A stretch of 64,000 nt of DNA from Bradyrhizobiaceae bacterium (GTDB lineage: Bacteria; Pseudomonadota; Alphaproteobacteria; Rhizobiales; Xanthobacteraceae), in the NCBI GenBank assembly GCA_003963145.1, contig RXJJ01000015.1:1-64000 (forward strand), in the 5' to 3' direction. Below the pieces are notes generated by a model. That model ran no database searches. It saw only the letters and a list, made by a program, of their open reading frames with translations, and had not been told where the DNA came from. This document shows positions 49,836-62,095 of the stretch, in pieces. The position numbers and the translations under genes are program-made. Each line of letters opens with the position of its first letter. Positions within the stretch are counted from its first letter, which is position 1.

Positions 49836-49847
49836 AAGGCATTCACC

Positions 49848-51551
<1,704 letters not shown>

Positions 51552-51576
51552 CCGATTTCATCCGGAGTGATATCCA

Positions 51577-53691
51577 ATGGATACGTTGAAATTACAGAAA
51601 AGCACGCCGGTGTCGGCAATGCTTGACCCGAAGATCGTCATTCCTGCGATTGGCGCATCGTTCAGGAAGCTCGACCCGCGCATGATGGCGAAGAATCCGG
51701 TGATGTTTGTCGTGGAGGTAGTTGCCGCGCTGACAACGCTGCTTTTCCTACGCGATCTTGTAACCGGCGGCGCCAACCAGGGCTTCACCTTCCAGATCAT
51801 TCTGTGGCTGTGGTTCACGGTGCTATTTGCGAATTTCGCAGAAGCTGTCGCCGAGGGACGCGGCAAGGCGCAGGCGGAAACGCTGAAGAGGACCCGTACC
51901 GAAACCCAAGCCAAGTTATTGGCCGGCTCCGATCGCGCCTTCCGTCTTATTCCAAGTGTCAATCTCAAGATTGGCGATACCGTTCTTGTGGAAGCCGGCG
52001 ATACGATTCCCTCGGACGGCGAGGTGATCGAGGGCGTCGCTTCCGTCAACGAGGCGGCGATCACCGGCGAGTCGGCGCCGGTTATTCGGGAATCCGGCGG
52101 CGATCGTTCTGCGGTGACGGGCGGCACGCAGGTGCTGTCGGACTGGATCAAGGTCCGCATTACGGCCGCTCAGGGCTCGACCTTTATCGACCGGATGATC
52201 AGGCTGGTGGAGGGTGCCGAGCGGCAGAAAACACCGAATGAAATCGCGCTGAACATTCTTCTCGCTGGCCTGACGATTATTTTTATATTCGCGACCGTGA
52301 CGATCCCGAGCTACGCGGCCTATGCCGGCGGTACGGTCTCCGTCGTTGTGCTTGTCGCGTTGTTCGTGACGCTGATCCCGACCACGATCGGCGCGCTCCT
52401 GTCCGCCATCGGCATCGCCGGCATGGACCGCCTCGTGCGCTTCAATGTGCTGGCGATGTCCGGCCGCGCGGTTGAGGCGGCGGGCGACGTCGATACCTTG
52501 CTGCTCGACAAAACCGGCACCATCACGCTCGGCAACCGGCAGGCGACCGCATTCCGTCCGGTTACCGGCGTGACAGAACAGGAATTGGCTGATGCCGCTC
52601 AGCTTGCCTCGCTCGCCGACGAGACGCCGGAAGGGCGCTCCATCGTCGTGCTCGCCAAGGACAAGTACGGTATCCGCGGCCGCGACATGGCCGAACTCGG
52701 CGCGACATTTGTACCGTTCACGGCGCAGACACGGATGAGCGGTGTCGATGCACAGGGATCATCCATTCGCAAGGGTGCGGTCGATGCCATCCTGAATTAC
52801 GTCAATGGCGGCGGCGCCACGCGCGCCGTCGCGTCCGGCAATGTCGTGCGCGTGCTTGCGGCGACGGGCTCTGAAACCGAGCGTGAAATCCAGTCGATAG
52901 CCGACGAGATCGCAAAATCCGGCGGTACGCCGCTGGCGGTGGCACAGGACGGCAAGCTGCTTGGCGTCATTCATCTGAAAGACATCGTCAAGGGCGGTAT
53001 TCGCGAACGCTTTGCAGAGCTGCGCCGCATGGGCATTCGCACGGTGATGATCACCGGCGATAATCCGATGACGGCGGCGGCTATCGCGGCCGAGGCAGGC
53101 GTCGATGATTTTCTGGCGCAGGCAACGCCCGAAGACAAACTCAGGCTGATCCGCGACGAGCAGGCCAAGGGCAAGCTGGTGGCGATGTGCGGCGACGGCA
53201 CCAACGATGCACCCGCGCTCGCACAGGCCGACGTCGGCGTTGCGATGAACACCGGCACGCAGGCTGCGCGCGAAGCCGGCAACATGGTCGATCTCGATTC
53301 CAATCCAACCAAGCTGATCGAGGTGGTGGAGATCGGCAAGCAGCTTCTGATGACACGCGGCGCGCTGACTACGTTCTCGATCGCCAACGATGTCGCCAAA
53401 TATTTCGCGATCATTCCGGCGATGTTTCTGGCGTTCTATCCCCAGCTCGGCGTGCTGAACATCATGCATCTGACAAGCCCGCAAAGCGCGATCTTGTCCG
53501 CCATCATTTTCAACGCGTTGATCATCATCGCGCTGATCCCGCTTGCATTGAAGGGCGTGGCTTACCGGCCGATCGGCGCCGGCGCTTTGCTGAGCCGTAA
53601 CCTCCTGATCTACGGGCTTGGCGGCATCATCATTCCATTCGTCGGCATCAAGGCGATCGACATTGTCGTATCCGCCCTGCATCTGGCCTGA
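51577..53691 (+). CDS. kdpB: Potassium ATPase subunit B (P-type ATPase)
   Basis: A 704-residue P-type ATPase. The phosphorylated residue is Asp311 in [13 protein letters not shown]; other motifs are the TGES loop (ITGESAPV), the nucleotide-binding [13 protein letters not shown] region and [20 protein letters not shown] of the P domain. It is about 20 residues longer than the E. coli protein, mostly at the N-terminus. GGAG ribosome site, 25 bases after kdpA. Confidence 0.97.
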   Translation: MDTLKLQKSTPVSAMLDPKIVIPAIGASFRKLDPRMMAKNPVMFVVEVVAALTTLLFLRDLVTGGANQGFTFQIILWLWFTVLFANFAEAVAEGRGKAQAETLKRTRTETQAKLLAGSDRAFRLIPSVNLKIGDTVLVEAGDTIPSDGEVIEGVASVNEAAITGESAPVIRESGGDRSAVTGGTQVLSDWIKVRITAAQGSTFIDRMIRLVEGAERQKTPNEIALNILLAGLTIIFIFATVTIPSYAAYAGGTVSVVVLVALFVTLIPTTIGALLSAIGIAGMDRLVRFNVLAMSGRAVEAAGDVDTLLLDKTGTITLGNRQATAFRPVTGVTEQELADAAQLASLADETPEGRSIVVLAKDKYGIRGRDMAELGATFVPFTAQTRMSGVDAQGSSIRKGAVDAILNYVNGGGATRAVASGNVVRVLAATGSETEREIQSIADEIAKSGGTPLAVAQDGKLLGVIHLKDIVKGGIRERFAELRRMGIRTVMITGDNPMTAAAIAAEAGVDDFLAQATPEDKLRLIRDEQAKGKLVAMCGDGTNDAPALAQADVGVAMNTGTQAAREAGNMVDLDSNPTKLIEVVEIGKQLLMTRGALTTFSIANDVAKYFAIIPAMFLAFYPQLGVLNIMHLTSPQSAILSAIIFNALIIIALIPLALKGVAYRPIGAGALLSRNLLIYGLGGIIIPFVGIKAIDIVVSALHLA

Positions 53692-53709
53692 GAATCAAGG
53701 AGCATCGTC

Positions 53710-54312
53710 ATGCTGAAGGAAATTCGTCCCGCTATTGTGGTTCTTGTGATACTCACCGCTATCACCGGTCTGATCTATCCGCTGGCGATGACGGGACTCG
53801 CAGGCGCGTTGTTTCCGGCCCAGGCGCAGGGCAGCCTGATCGTGAAAAACGGGCAGGTGATCGGTTCGAGCCTGATCGGCCAGCCGTTCACGGATGAAAA
53901 ATATTTTCATGGTCGCCCGTCAGCGACTTCGACTGCAGATCCCAATGATTCAACCAAGACCATTCCGGCTCCTTATAACGCTGCGAATTCGTCCGGATCG
54001 AATCTCGGCCCGACCAGCCAGGCGCTGAACGACCGCGTGAAAGCGGATGTTGAGAAGCTGCAGGCTGAGAATTCCTCGACGCCGGTGCCAGCCGATCTCG
54101 TGACCACGAGCGGCAGCGGGCTCGATCCGGATATTTCGCCGGACGGTGCGCTGTTTCAGGTGCCGCGTGTCGCCAAGGCGCGAAATATGTCCGAGGATGC
54201 GGTCCGCAAGCTGGTTAATGATAATATCCAGGAGCGGTTCGCGGGCCTGCTGGGTGAGCCGCGCGTTAACGTTCTCGCCCTGAACATGGCTCTGGACCAG
54301 AAGGCGAAATAA
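53710..54312 (+). CDS. kdpC: Potassium ATPase subunit C
   Basis: A 200-residue single-span inner-membrane subunit. The N-terminal anchor is [20 protein letters not shown]; the periplasmic part has the family motifs [28 protein letters not shown] and [16 protein letters not shown]. It raises the potassium affinity and couples KdpA to KdpB. AAGGAG ribosome site, 18 bases after kdpB. Confidence 0.96.
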   Translation: MLKEIRPAIVVLVILTAITGLIYPLAMTGLAGALFPAQAQGSLIVKNGQVIGSSLIGQPFTDEKYFHGRPSATSTADPNDSTKTIPAPYNAANSSGSNLGPTSQALNDRVKADVEKLQAENSSTPVPADLVTTSGSGLDPDISPDGALFQVPRVAKARNMSEDAVRKLVNDNIQERFAGLLGEPRVNVLALNMALDQKAK

Positions 54313-54360
54313 GCCCCGGAAAGCTTGCAAGACTTTGATCACGGGCAGGATTAGTATGGG

Positions 54361-57087
54361 GTGATGGCGTCATTCACCCGCGAGTCCGAAACCAGACCAT
54401 CGCCCGAGGCCTTGCTTGAAGCAGCCCGGCGCGAGGAAAGTGCCAGCGGCCGTCTCAAGATTTTTCTTGGGGCGGCTCCTGGCGTCGGCAAGACCTACGA
54501 GATGCTGCAGAGCGCCCATGCCCGGATCAAAGCCGGAGTTGATGTGGTAATCGGAGTCGTGGAAACGCACGGTCGGCCCGAGACGCAGGCGCTCCTTCAC
54601 GGCCTTGAAATCATTCCGCGCCGGAAGCTTTCGTATAAAGGACAGACTCTCGAGGAAATGGACCTCGATGCATTGCTCAAGCGCAAGCCGAAAATAGCCG
54701 TCGTCGACGAACTGGCACACACAAACGCCCCGGGAAGCCGGCATCCTAAGCGTTATCTCGATGTCGAGGAATTGCTGGACAACGGAATTGACGTTTATAC
54801 GGCAGTCAATATCCAGCACATCGAAAGCCTCAACGATGTAGTGGCGCAAATTACGCACGTTCGCGTTCGCGAAACCGTGCCCGATACCTTCATCAACCGC
54901 GCTGACGATATAGAACTGATCGACCTTACACCGAACGACCTGATCCAGCGTCTGCGGGAAGGCAAGGTTTATGTTCCAAAACAGGCCGAGCGCGCGCTGG
55001 AGCATTATTTTTCGCCCGGCAATCTGACAGCGCTGCGCGAACTTGCGCTGCGCCGGACTGCCGAGCGCGTGGATGAGCAATTGCTCAGCCACATGAAAGC
55101 CAACGCGATTTCGGGGCCATGGGCTGCGGGCGAGAGAATTCTGGTCTGCGTAAGCGATGATCCGCGCGCTCCGGGGATTATCCGCTATACCAAGCGGATG
55201 GCGGACCGGTTGCACGCGCCATGGACCGTGATCAGTATCGAGACGAGCCGCAGCCTGCGCTTGAGCGATGAAGAGCGGGACAGGATCGCAGCCGCCATGC
55301 GTCTTGCCGCTTCGCTCGGTGCCGACACGCTGACGATTCCATCCGTCGAGCGGCGGATTGCCGACGATATTCTCAGTTTCGCCCGTGCGAATAACGTGAC
55401 CCAGATTGTGGTCGGCAAATCGAACCGGTCATGGGCCTTTGAACTGCTGCGCGGTTCCGTGGTGCACGATCTGGTGCGTCAGTCCGGCAATATCGGGGTA
55501 CATGTCATTGCTGGTGACAGGTTAGATCAGGAGACCGCGGTTTCAACGGGGGTGCGGACGGCGGACCGCGGCGAAAAATTCGATCCATTGCCTTATGCCG
55601 TATCTTGTCTGCTTGTGGCTGCCGCGCTCGGTCTCAGCTGCGTCATCCAGCCATGGCTCGGTGTCGAGAACGTCGATCTTGTGTTTCTGACGGCTGTCGT
55701 CGGCATCGCGATACGTTACGGCCTGTTGCCGTCATTGCTCGCGAGTCTGCTGGCATCGTTGTGTTACAATTTTTTCTTTCTGCCGCCGATCTATACGTTC
55801 ACCATCGCCGATCCAACCAACATTGCGGCATTCTTCTTTTTCATGCTGATTGCCGTGGTGGTCTCCAACGTCGCGGCCCGGGTTCGCACCCAGGCCTTTG
55901 TCGCGACGGGCAGGGCGCGGACGACCGAATATCTTTATTCGTTCAGTCGCAAACTCGCCGGTACGGCCACGCTCGATGACGTCCTGTGGGCGACGGCCTA
56001 CCAGGCGGCACTGATGCTGAAGGTGAGGGTGGTTATCCTGTTGCCGGAACAGGGACGGCTTGTCGTCAAGTCCGGCTATCCGCCGGAAGACGAACTCGAT
56101 GATGCCGATCTCGCGGCGGCGAACTGGGCCTGGGGCAATGACCGGCCGGCCGGCCGTGGTTCGGATACCTTGCCCGGCGCCAAGCGACTGTTTCTGCCGA
56201 TGCGAACCGGACGCGGCATCATCGGCGTGATCGGTATCGACAGTGACCGACTCGGACCCCTGCTGACGCCGGATCAGACGCGCCTGCTCGATGCGCTGGT
56301 GGATCAGGGTGCGCTTGCGATCGAGCGCGTGCGTCTTGTCGAGGATGTCGAGGGCGCAAAGCGTGTGGTCGAGACTGACCGGCTGCGGTCGGCGCTTCTG
56401 ACGTCGATTTCGCACGATCTCAAAACGCCACTGGCCTCAGTCCTCGGCTCGGCCAGCGCCTTGCGAAACCTCGGTGCGCGCCTAACCGACAGCGAGCGAG
56501 CCGATCTGCTAACGACGATCATCGATGAGTCCGAGCGGTTGAACAGATTTATCGCCAATCTTCTGGACATGACAAAATTGGAGTCGGGAGCAATCGCGCC
56601 CAATCTTGCCTTACACGATGTCGGTGAAATCGTTGGAAGTGCGCTGGAGCGAGCCAGCAAGATATTGAGATCACATCATGTCAGCCTCGACCTTGCCGCC
56701 AATTTGCCAATGCTGGAGCTTGATGCGGTGCTGTTCGAGCAGGTGCTGTTTAACCTGCTCGATAACGCTGCCAAATACACTCCCGAAGGCTCTGGAATTC
56801 AGATCCGGGGATGGCGCGACCGTTCGTCCGTGACGTTGCAGATTATGGACGAAGGCGATGGAATTCCGCCAAACGAACTCGAAAACATTTTTGATAAATT
56901 CTATCGCGCGAGGAAAGGAGACCGCGTCCGCGCCGGAACCGGCCTTGGCCTTGCGATCTCCCGCGGTTTCGTCGAGGCGATGCATGGCACTGTATCGGCC
57001 GCGAACCGCGGTGATCGTTCCGGCGCTGTCCTGTCCATGACCTTTCCAATTCCGAAAACAGATAAACCGATGGACGCGGTTGCATGA
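54361..57087 (+). CDS. kdpD: Potassium-sensing histidine kinase KdpD
   Basis: A 908-residue sensor kinase. In order: KdpD domain with Walker-type GAAPGVGKTYEM (about 37-48) and DELAHTNAPGSRH, a USP-like domain near 255-375 with the VGKSNRSWAFELLRGSV stretch, four membrane spans at about 405-500, a GAF-like region, the HisKA phosphorylation site His685 (SISHDLKTPLASVLG), and HATPase with NLLDNAAKYTPEG and GTGLGLAIS. It senses potassium or ion strength and phosphorylates KdpE. The start is GTG 54361 or ATG 54364; the ribosome site is weak, unlike the rest of the operon. Confidence 0.96.
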   Translation: MMASFTRESETRPSPEALLEAARREESASGRLKIFLGAAPGVGKTYEMLQSAHARIKAGVDVVIGVVETHGRPETQALLHGLEIIPRRKLSYKGQTLEEMDLDALLKRKPKIAVVDELAHTNAPGSRHPKRYLDVEELLDNGIDVYTAVNIQHIESLNDVVAQITHVRVRETVPDTFINRADDIELIDLTPNDLIQRLREGKVYVPKQAERALEHYFSPGNLTALRELALRRTAERVDEQLLSHMKANAISGPWAAGERILVCVSDDPRAPGIIRYTKRMADRLHAPWTVISIETSRSLRLSDEERDRIAAAMRLAASLGADTLTIPSVERRIADDILSFARANNVTQIVVGKSNRSWAFELLRGSVVHDLVRQSGNIGVHVIAGDRLDQETAVSTGVRTADRGEKFDPLPYAVSCLLVAAALGLSCVIQPWLGVENVDLVFLTAVVGIAIRYGLLPSLLASLLASLCYNFFFLPPIYTFTIADPTNIAAFFFFMLIAVVVSNVAARVRTQAFVATGRARTTEYLYSFSRKLAGTATLDDVLWATAYQAALMLKVRVVILLPEQGRLVVKSGYPPEDELDDADLAAANWAWGNDRPAGRGSDTLPGAKRLFLPMRTGRGIIGVIGIDSDRLGPLLTPDQTRLLDALVDQGALAIERVRLVEDVEGAKRVVETDRLRSALLTSISHDLKTPLASVLGSASALRNLGARLTDSERADLLTTIIDESERLNRFIANLLDMTKLESGAIAPNLALHDVGEIVGSALERASKILRSHHVSLDLAANLPMLELDAVLFEQVLFNLLDNAAKYTPEGSGIQIRGWRDRSSVTLQIMDEGDGIPPNELENIFDKFYRARKGDRVRAGTGLGLAISRGFVEAMHGTVSAANRGDRSGAVLSMTFPIPKTDKPMDAVA

Positions 57088-57773
57088 GTGGCGTCACACT
57101 CAAGGTCCTGGTGATCGACGACGAGCCGCCGATCCGGAAACTGCTTCGCATGGGGCTCGCGACGCAGGGCTATGATATTCTCGATGCTCCGAATGGAAAA
57201 ACGGCTCTTCAGCTGCTTGGCGAAAAGCCAGATCTTGTGATCCTCGATCTCGGTCTGCCCGACATTCAGGGGCACGATCTTCTGCAGACTATCCGTGCGC
57301 GGGATAGTCACGTCCCGATCATCGTTTTATCAAGCCGGGATGATGAACTCGGCAAGGTTCGTGCGCTGGATCTTGGTGCTGACGATTACGTCACCAAGCC
57401 ATTCGGCATGGACGAACTGTTGGCCCGCATTCGTGCCGCGCTTCGGCATCGTCTGCAAGTGCAGGGTGAAAGACCCGTTTTCCGGACCGGCGAGTTGTCG
57501 GTCGATCTGGTGCGTCGCCTGGTTAAAATCGGCGACAGGGACATCAAGCTGTCTCCCAAGGAGTACGATCTTTTACGCGTCCTTGTGCAACACGCCGGCA
57601 AGGTACTGACTCACAAATTCCTGCTTCACGAATTGTGGGACGATTTGACCGACGCGCAATATCTGCGTGTTTACGTTCGCCAGCTCAGGCAGAAGATCGA
57701 GGCGGATATGGAGCGTCCGCAATACATTTTGACCGAGACTGGTATCGGCTATCGGCTTCGGGCGCCTGATTGA
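57084..57773 (+). CDS. kdpE: Response regulator KdpE
   Basis: A 229-residue OmpR/PhoB-type response regulator, ATGA overlap with kdpD. Receiver domain: acidic pair in VIDDEPPIRKLL, phosphorylated Asp55 in LVILDLGLPD, switch Lys in DYVTKPFGMDELLAR. C-terminal winged helix: KLSPKEYDLLRVLVQHAGKV and QLRQKIEADMERPQYILTET. It activates the kdp operon under potassium limitation; the TTTATA dyad at 49518 is a candidate target. Confidence 0.96.
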   Translation: MSGVTLKVLVIDDEPPIRKLLRMGLATQGYDILDAPNGKTALQLLGEKPDLVILDLGLPDIQGHDLLQTIRARDSHVPIIVLSSRDDELGKVRALDLGADDYVTKPFGMDELLARIRAALRHRLQVQGERPVFRTGELSVDLVRRLVKIGDRDIKLSPKEYDLLRVLVQHAGKVLTHKFLLHELWDDLTDAQYLRVYVRQLRQKIEADMERPQYILTETGIGYRLRAPD

Positions 57774-58122
57774 CGCGCAGGCGTGTGGCATCATGAGCCG
57801 TGAGTTCCGGGAATCGTCGATTGCAACTAGCGACGAAATGGTGTCACGCAGGTTTTAAAATGGCGTCGTCTTCGACTTTCGGCGAGCATGTGTGCTCTGA
57901 AAATAGGCCGACGCATAGCTTCATTGCGATGCACAACATTAATTAGCCGATCATCATCCGCGAAACGCGGATTTGCATTTGCATTTTGTATGCATTCGGG
58001 TGAGCCTGCCAGCGCTAGAATTAAAAATTCAAAAATCCCTTTGTGACGGCGGGGGTGATTTTTGAAAGCGTCAGCGATTCAAAAAAACAAAAAGATCGCT
58101 GTAACAATCAGGGAGGATATTT
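57774..58122. other. Non-coding leader region before the second Liv operon
   Basis: About 350 bases without a gene. It contains a small hairpin CCGCG-AAA-CGCGG (57958-57970), direct repeats of TTTGCA just after it (57972-57983), a GAATT-N3-AATTC dyad (58018-58030) and CAGCGAT (58072-58078) pairing with ATCGCTG (58095-58101) around a 16-base A-rich loop. The last lies 14 bases ahead of the GGGAGG ribosome site, so it may affect the leader structure. No terminator with a T-run was seen after kdpE. Confidence 0.5.
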
Positions 58123-59388
58123 ATGCCGTTGAAACTCGATTCGATTCAAATGAACCGCCGCACGATCCTGAAGACGGCGGCACTTGCCGGCGTTACGCAG
58201 ATTGCTTCGCCTTTCGTCATCACCGCACGTGCTGCCGACACTGTAAAAATCGGCCTCGACAACCCCCTAACGGGAACCTACGCGGCGCTGGGCAAGAATG
58301 AATTGACAGGCGCACAGCTTGCGATTGAGCAGATCAACAACAAGGGCGGCATCTTGGGCCGTCAGGTTGAACTGCTGGTCGAGGACTCGACCAGCGGCGA
58401 TGCCGGCACGGCGGTCCAAAAGGCTCGCAAGCTGATTGATCGCGATCAGGTCAACTTCCTGGTTGGCAATATCAACTCCGCGCTCGCGCAAGCGATAGCC
58501 AACGTTGCCTTTGAAAAGAATGTTCTGCATGTCGTGCCCGGCGGTCACACCGACTCTGTCACGGGCTCCAACTGCCACTGGAATGTATTCCGTGTTTGCA
58601 ATACGACCCGGATGGAAACCAATTCCATTTCCAAGATCCTTTTCGATAAGTACGGCAAGAAATGGTATTTCATCACGCCCGACTACGCGTTCGGTCACAC
58701 GCTGCAGCAGGGCTTCGAAGCAAGCCTTAAGCAGTTCGGCGGCACCGAAGTGGGCGCGGATCTTACCCCGCTCGGTACGACGGACTTCTCCTCCTACCTG
58801 ATCAAGGCTCAGGCGGCGAACCCGGACGTGATCATTTTCCTGCATGCCGGCGATGACATGATCAACGCTCTGAAGCAGGCCGTGCAGTTCGGGTTGGACA
58901 AGAAATTCCATCTTGCCGGTGCGCAGCAGGAGCTGGAGGCCCTGATCGGCCTGCCGCCGGAAGCTCGCATCGGAAGCTGGGTGTTCGAGTGGTATTGGAA
59001 CCAGCCGAACGTGCCGCATGTCGCGGAATTTGTCGCCGATATTCGCAAGAAGAGCGGCGGTCATGTTCCAACTGCGCGAACATGGTTCGGGTACGCTTCG
59101 ACATGGACATGTGCGCTGGCGGCTCAGAACGCCAAGTCCCTTGAAGCGGTGAAGATGGCAAAGGCGTTGCAGGGCTTCAAATTGCCGCCTGAGATTGCCT
59201 TGATGCCGCACGATGCTTTCTATCGCGAGGGCGACAACCAGCTCATGCCGACGCTTTTTGTCGGCCATGCCCAGGCAAAAGGCGCGAGCGATCCGGAAGA
59301 CCTTTTTGTGGTGGATGAGCTGGTCGAGGGCTCCAAGGCTGCACTGCCGGTTGATCAGACCGGCTGCAAGATGGCCTGGCCTGCCTAA
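58123..59388 (+). CDS. Branched-chain-type ABC substrate-binding protein, Tat-exported
   Basis: A 421-residue type-1 periplasmic binding protein. The signal is twin-arginine: NRRTILKTAALAGVT (Arg12-Arg13), cleavage near ITARAAD. The mature part begins VKIGLDNPLTGTYAALGKNE and contains LAIEQINNKGGILGRQVELL and VHVVPGG-like VLHVVPGGHTDSV. It has extra mature-part cysteines (SNCHWNVFRVCNTT) that could be disulfide-bonded. GGGAGG ribosome site. It heads an importer operon but is followed by a strong terminator before the permeases. It is only distantly like the Sec-exported binding protein at 31878. Ligand unknown. Confidence 0.9.
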   Translation: MPLKLDSIQMNRRTILKTAALAGVTQIASPFVITARAADTVKIGLDNPLTGTYAALGKNELTGAQLAIEQINNKGGILGRQVELLVEDSTSGDAGTAVQKARKLIDRDQVNFLVGNINSALAQAIANVAFEKNVLHVVPGGHTDSVTGSNCHWNVFRVCNTTRMETNSISKILFDKYGKKWYFITPDYAFGHTLQQGFEASLKQFGGTEVGADLTPLGTTDFSSYLIKAQAANPDVIIFLHAGDDMINALKQAVQFGLDKKFHLAGAQQELEALIGLPPEARIGSWVFEWYWNQPNVPHVAEFVADIRKKSGGHVPTARTWFGYASTWTCALAAQNAKSLEAVKMAKALQGFKLPPEIALMPHDAFYREGDNQLMPTLFVGHAQAKGASDPEDLFVVDELVEGSKAALPVDQTGCKMAWPA

Positions 59389-59389
59389 T

Positions 59390-59428
59390 AAAAATTCCGG
59401 GCGGTACTTTGTGCCGCCCGGAATTTTT
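59390..59428 (+). terminator. Strong intrinsic terminator inside the Liv operon
   Basis: AAAAATTCCGGGCGG (59390-59404), nine-base loop, CCGCCCGGAATTTTT (59414-59428): 15 perfect pairs ending in five Ts, immediately after the binding-protein stop. The permease genes begin 95 bases later with no obvious promoter. Partial read-through would keep binding protein in excess over the membrane complex. Confidence 0.9.
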
Positions 59429-59523
59429 CCCAATAATCGCGGTTATCAACCTCGACATCTGCCGATCAACGCCAGTTGCGCGCTGTTCAGCGGGCTGTCC
59501 TGAACTGTGAAATTTAGCCCAGC

Positions 59524-60390
59524 ATGACACAACTTGTTCTTTTCAACATCTTCAACGGCCTGATCGTCGGCGCATTCTATGCACTGATGGCGCTTGGCCT
59601 TTCACTGATCCTGAATCTGTCGGGGGTCATCAATTTTGCCCATGGCGGATTTCTCGCCCTCGGCGGCTATATTGCTTATTCGCTGCTTCCCTATATCGGA
59701 TTCTGGGGCGGCCTGATCCTCGCTCCATTCCTTACTGCGCTGATCGGTCTGATCGTGGAGAGATTTCTGATCCGCCGGGTCTATGGCCGCGATCCGCTCT
59801 ACAGCCTGCTGTTGACCTTCGGCCTCGCCTTCATCCTCGAGGATGGCACGCGCTTCATCTGGGGCGCGCAGAGCCTGCCGTTTCAGGTTCCGGGCTGGCT
59901 GGTTTCACCGCTCAGCAGTCAGTATTTCTTCCTGACCGGCTATCGTCTGTTCATGGTCGTCGTCGTGGCGATCGCGGTGGTTTCGCTGTTCATCATTCTG
60001 AATCGAACAAAGCTCGGCATTCGCATCCGCGCGGGCACGTTCGATCTGGAAACAGTCTCGGTGCTCGGCGTCAACGTGCGCATCCTACGCAACCTGAATT
60101 TTGGTCTTGGCATTTATCTCGCCGGTCTCGCCGGCGTGCTGGCGGTCGGTCAGCTCGGTTTGCAGCCGACGATCGGAAGTTCGCTGATCATGCCGAGCTT
60201 CGTTGCCATCATCGTCGGTGGCTTAGGCAGTCTCCCGGGCACGCTGCTCGGTGGGCTTTTAATCGGTGTCGCATCGGGTATCACCACGGTCTTCTTTCCT
60301 TCGGCGACCGAGGCGGTGATTTATATCATGATGGCGGCTGTGTTGTTGATCCGGCCTCGCGGCCTGTTGGGTGAGGAAGGCCGTTTCTGA
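59524..60390 (+). CDS. Branched-chain-type ABC permease (LivH-like), second system
   Basis: A 288-residue permease with about eight membrane segments. LivH features are IFNGLIVGAFYALMALGLSL, LNLSGVINFAHGGFLALGGY and VAIIVGGLGSLPGTLLGG. Its last base is the first base of the next gene (TGATG). Ribosome site is weak (TTTAGCCCAGC), so its translation may be low, in line with the terminator upstream. Confidence 0.92.
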   Translation: MTQLVLFNIFNGLIVGAFYALMALGLSLILNLSGVINFAHGGFLALGGYIAYSLLPYIGFWGGLILAPFLTALIGLIVERFLIRRVYGRDPLYSLLLTFGLAFILEDGTRFIWGAQSLPFQVPGWLVSPLSSQYFFLTGYRLFMVVVVAIAVVSLFIILNRTKLGIRIRAGTFDLETVSVLGVNVRILRNLNFGLGIYLAGLAGVLAVGQLGLQPTIGSSLIMPSFVAIIVGGLGSLPGTLLGGLLIGVASGITTVFFPSATEAVIYIMMAAVLLIRPRGLLGEEGRF

Positions 60391-61346
60391 TGAATAGCTC
60401 CAGTCTGTATAAATTCCTTCCCAACATTCTCGTCTGGCTGCTGTTGATCGCGATGCCATATTGGTTGCCCGCGATTGGCGGTTACACAGAGCTTGGCAGT
60501 CGTGTTGTCGTTCTCGGTCTGGGAGCGATGGCGCTCAATTTTCTGCTTGGCTATACAGGCGTGCTGTCGTTCGGGCATGCCGCCTATTTCGGTCTCGGTG
60601 CCTATGGCGCCGGTTTGACGCTGAAATATCTCTTACCGAGCACCGGCCTTGCGATCCTGGTCGGCATCGTGGTTGGCACCGTCGCGGCGGCCCTAATCGG
60701 ACCGCTGATCATCCGGTTGCGCGGCGTGTATTTCTCGATGGTCACCATCGCCTTCGCGCAGGTGTTCTATTATATCGCTTTCCGTTGGAGTTCGGTAACC
60801 GGCGGCGACGACGGTCTTACCGGCTGGTCCCGATTGCCGGTTCATCTCGGCTTTGCGACCCTCGACATCCAGAACAATTCCCACGTTTTTTATTACTTCG
60901 TACTGGCGATCTTCGCCATCGCGGTGGGAATTATGGCGTGGCTGCTCCGATCGCCGTTCGGCCGCACACTGATCGCGATACGGGAAAACGAGCGGCGTGC
61001 CCGCTTTCTCGGAATTCCGGTGGACCAGCATATCTGGATTTCGTGGACCATCTCCTGCGCCTTCATGAGCCTAGCCGGTGGCCTCTATGCACTGCTGAAC
61101 AATTTCGTCGATCCGCGAGCCCTCTATTGGACCCAGTCCGGCGATTTCGTCATCATGGCTGTGCTTGGCGGAATGCGCTCCTTCTGGGGGCCGATGATCG
61201 GAGCCGCGATCTTCGTCGTGCTGCAGGATTATCTGTCGAGCCAGACCGAGAACTGGATGTCGTTTGTCGGCATCTTCTTTGTTTTGATTGTGTTGTTCTT
61301 TCCGCGCGGCGTGCTCGGATTTATCAAGCGCAGGACTGCATCATGA
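60390..61346 (+). CDS. Branched-chain-type ABC permease (LivM-like), second system
   Basis: A 318-residue permease. LivM marks are MALNFLLGYTGVLSFGHAAY, IIRLRGVYFSMVTIAFAQVF and the EAA-like RTLIAIRENERRARFLGI loop, then AVLGGMRSFWGPMIGAAIFV. TGATG start and ATGA end overlap its neighbours. It forms the inner-membrane channel with the LivH-like protein. Confidence 0.93.
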   Translation: MNSSSLYKFLPNILVWLLLIAMPYWLPAIGGYTELGSRVVVLGLGAMALNFLLGYTGVLSFGHAAYFGLGAYGAGLTLKYLLPSTGLAILVGIVVGTVAAALIGPLIIRLRGVYFSMVTIAFAQVFYYIAFRWSSVTGGDDGLTGWSRLPVHLGFATLDIQNNSHVFYYFVLAIFAIAVGIMAWLLRSPFGRTLIAIRENERRARFLGIPVDQHIWISWTISCAFMSLAGGLYALLNNFVDPRALYWTQSGDFVIMAVLGGMRSFWGPMIGAAIFVVLQDYLSSQTENWMSFVGIFFVLIVLFFPRGVLGFIKRRTAS

Positions 61347-62095
61347 GTCTACTTGTAATCGAAAATCTGACGAAACGGTTCGGCAGCCTTGTTGCGGTCG
61401 ACAACGTGTCGCTGCGGGTCGAACCCGGCGAACTGCGCGCGGTGATCGGCCCCAACGGCGCGGGCAAGACGACGTTCTTCAACATGATCTCGGGATTCCT
61501 GACCCCGAGCGCCGGGACAATTACGTTCGGCGGAAAGGACGTCACGCTGGTGCCGCCGACGCGCCGTGTCTGGAGTGGCATGGCACGCACCTTCCAGATC
61601 ACCGAGATTTTTCCGGAATTATCGGTATATGAAAATCTGCGTGTCGCCGTCGAAGTCGCGTCCGGTTATCGGCTCAGCCCTTTTCTGTCGCATTCCGCGG
61701 GCGAGAAAGTCCACGAGCGCGTCACCGAATTGATGGGCATGGGCGGAATAGCCAGCAAGGCCAACCGTCCGGTGGGAGAACTCTCCCATGGTGACCAGCG
61801 CGCCACCGAAATCATGATGGCGATCGCGCTCAATCCGAAACTGTTGCTGCTGGACGAGCCGACTGCCGGCATGGGCGATCAGGAAACCTACGACATCACG
61901 CAACTTGTCCGGAAATTGCATCGCGACGAAAAGCTGACGATCGTGCTGATCGAACACGATATGCGCGTTGTCTTCCATCTCGCCGACCGCATTACCGTGC
62001 TGGGCGAAGGCAAGATGCTCGCGGAGGGTACGCCTCAGGAAATCGCCGCGAATGAAATTGTTCAGGCGGCTTACCTTGGAAAGGCTGCGGCATGA
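61343..62095 (+). CDS. Branched-chain-type ABC ATPase (LivG-like), second system
   Basis: A 250-residue ATPase beginning at an ATGA overlap (a much longer frame upstream is only the shadow of the LivM-like gene). Walker A GPNGAGKT, signature LSHGDQRA, Walker B LLLDEPTAGMGDQE, switch histidine in VLIEHDMRVVF. The LSHGDQ signature is usual for LivG-type proteins, in contrast to the degenerate one at 34925. Confidence 0.93.
   Translation: MSLLVIENLTKRFGSLVAVDNVSLRVEPGELRAVIGPNGAGKTTFFNMISGFLTPSAGTITFGGKDVTLVPPTRRVWSGMARTFQITEIFPELSVYENLRVAVEVASGYRLSPFLSHSAGEKVHERVTELMGMGGIASKANRPVGELSHGDQRATEIMMAIALNPKLLLLDEPTAGMGDQETYDITQLVRKLHRDEKLTIVLIEHDMRVVFHLADRITVLGEGKMLAEGTPQEIAANEIVQAAYLGKAAA

Noticed and set aside
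57958-57983. Short hairpin plus TTTGCA repeats considered as a riboswitch or CRISPR-like repeat
   Set aside because: The stem is only five pairs, the repeats are six bases and irregular, and no known riboswitch core is visible.
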